Source of the DNA: Ardenticatenales bacterium
Lineage (GTDB): Bacteria > Chloroflexota > Anaerolineae > Promineifilales > UBA4811
DNA length: 5,746 bases
Assembly: GCA_013139935.1 (NCBI GenBank)
Contig: WSZX01000218.1
Coordinates: forward strand, 1 to 5,746
Direction: 5' to 3'
Shown: one piece after another, positions 5,211 through 5,746 of the stretch
How the letters are laid out: every line of letters begins with the position of its first letter
Numbering within the stretch: position 1 is the first letter of the stretch
The notes under the pieces: generated by a model
Told to the model about the DNA's origin: nothing
What the model saw: only the letters and a program-made list of their open reading frames with translations
Databases searched by the model: none
Position numbers and translations under genes: made by a program

Positions 5211-5238
5211 AAGTTGTTGTTGAACAAGTACCTAGCAG
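5211..5238 (+). repeat. Degenerate direct repeat, copy 2
   Basis: AAGTTGTTGTTGAACAAGTAC followed by CTAGCAG starts 89 bases after copy 1 begins. It contains a near-palindrome TTGTTGAACAA at 5217-5227. The origin is unknown: it could be a decayed mobile-element end, an old regulatory site pair or a decayed duplicated coding segment. Confidence 0.45.
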
Positions 5239-5368
5239 GCATCGGCGTCGCCGGAACGGTCCCCCAGAAGCGCACCGCCCGTCTTTGTCCAGAGGCCGGT
5301 GGCGGGACCGCATCCAGGAATGCATATCCGAACTTGGGTTCTCGCTTGTTCCCTCGCCAGCCGGCGAG

Positions 5369-5746
5369 TCACTCGCTCACAGGGTTAAAGTAGTTGTACG
5401 TGGCTCTTGACACGTCGGCCAGCAGTGGAGAGCTGATTGCCCACTCTAGCCAACCGGGTGAGTACAGGAATTCCACCAGAACATAATCATCATCGGGGCC
5501 AACTACGATCCCTGCATCACCGTGTGTTTCGGCCGCCCAGCCATGCTTGTGCGCCACGCTGGTCCCCTCTGGCACTCCTGCCTCAATCAGCGAACCAATT
5601 CGGTTCTGGTTCATTATCTCCAACATGAGCTGGCATTCCTCGGTGGTGATCTCCCCCTGAAAGGCCGCGATGAATGAGCCGCCGCCCGCGGCACACTGGT
5701 AGATCATCTCCAACAGTAAGCCCATGTCTTCTGCCGTTGTCTGGAT
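5369..5746 (-). CDS. Class A beta-lactamase-like serine hydrolase, C-terminal part
   Basis: Minus-strand frame open from the right edge to TGA at 5371-5369, giving the last 125 residues. The start and the SxxK and SxN motifs lie beyond the window. Visible elements are TTAEDMGLLLEMIYQC (a helix typical of the family), an EEC...MLEIMNQNRIGSLIEAG stretch, then VAHKHGW, GDAGIV and YVLVEFLY, which correspond to the terminal beta strands. HKHGW occupies the place of the KTG motif of class A enzymes, so the lysine and glycine are kept but His replaces Thr. The family (Beta-lactamase2-like) contains true beta-lactamases and many non-resistance serine hydrolases. Without the N-terminal half I would not infer antibiotic resistance. 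The reading frame is undamaged within the window. It is convergent with the small membrane gene and shows no link to it. Confidence 0.85.
   Translation of the reverse strand: MQTTAEDMGLLLEMIYQCAAGGGSFIAAFQGEITTEECQLMLEIMNQNRIGSLIEAGVPEGTSVAHKHGWAAETHGDAGIVVGPDDDYVLVEFLYSPGWLEWAISSPLLADVSRATYNYFNPVSE

Larger units (their letters stand above)
5082..5368. other. Spacer between convergent genes, with degenerate repeats
   Basis: This region separates the rightward small membrane gene from the leftward hydrolase. I see no credible gene, RNA gene or intrinsic terminator. Bases about 5090-5240 are visibly richer in A+T than the flanks and contain an imperfect repeat pair and three AGTTGTT copies. 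A 6-bp stem CTCGCC/GGCGAG with loop AGCC (5353-5368) lies immediately after the minus-strand hydrolase stop but has no T run on that strand. Confidence 0.45.

Noticed and set aside
5111..5240. CRISPR array
   Set aside because: Only two diverged copies with one spacer-like interval of about 64 bases; no conserved repeat length and no cas genes.
5353..5368. Intrinsic terminator of the minus-strand hydrolase
   Set aside because: The 6-bp stem is present, but on that strand it is followed by GGAACAAG rather than a T run.
5174..5410. 78-codon plus-strand ORF
   Set aside because: The translation is low-complexity Arg/Ser/Pro, and it overlaps the end of the clearly coding minus-strand hydrolase.

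Overview
The window reads as a G+C-rich bacterial chromosome segment. The deoxynucleoside kinase, the sensor fragments, the glycoside-hydrolase-like protein and the class A beta-lactamase-like protein all have a style I associate with Chloroflexota (Anaerolineae-like). That assignment is inferred from protein style only; no phylogenetic marker is present.

Layout from left to right: (1) 1-168, an unrecognised reading frame running in from the left edge. (2) 169-463, a gene-free stretch with a TATAAT box. (3) 464-856, a wrecked methyl-accepting chemotaxis protein: membrane segments followed, after a TAG codon but in the same frame, by the last ~50 residues of an MCP signalling domain. (4) 927-2732, an intact 601-residue TIM-barrel glycoside-hydrolase-like protein. 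(5) 2733-3160, mostly non-coding, with a hairpin, a doubtful 30-codon ORF and a TATAAT box. (6) 3161-3811, an intact deoxynucleoside kinase. (7) 3808-4568, a wrecked sensor histidine kinase that overlaps the kinase stop codon. It has an in-frame TAA, a one-base frameshift, and a large deletion joining its second membrane helix to the end of the ATPase domain. (8) 4569-4760, an intergenic region with an exact sigma-54 -24/-12 consensus, an upstream palindrome and a leader hairpin. (9) 4761-5081, a 106-residue small membrane protein. (10) 5082-5368, a spacer with degenerate repeats. (11) 5369-5746, minus strand, the C-terminal part of a class A beta-lactamase-like serine hydrolase running off the right edge.

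Two intact enzymes (sugar hydrolysis and nucleotide salvage) sit among decaying signal-transduction genes. The most unusual points are that both sensor relics lost the same part (everything between the last membrane helix and the extreme C-terminus), that both junctions fall on the same CGGCCGG string, and that a small membrane protein appears to have its own sigma-54 promoter. I did not find a recognisable defence system, CRISPR array, RNA gene or transposase.
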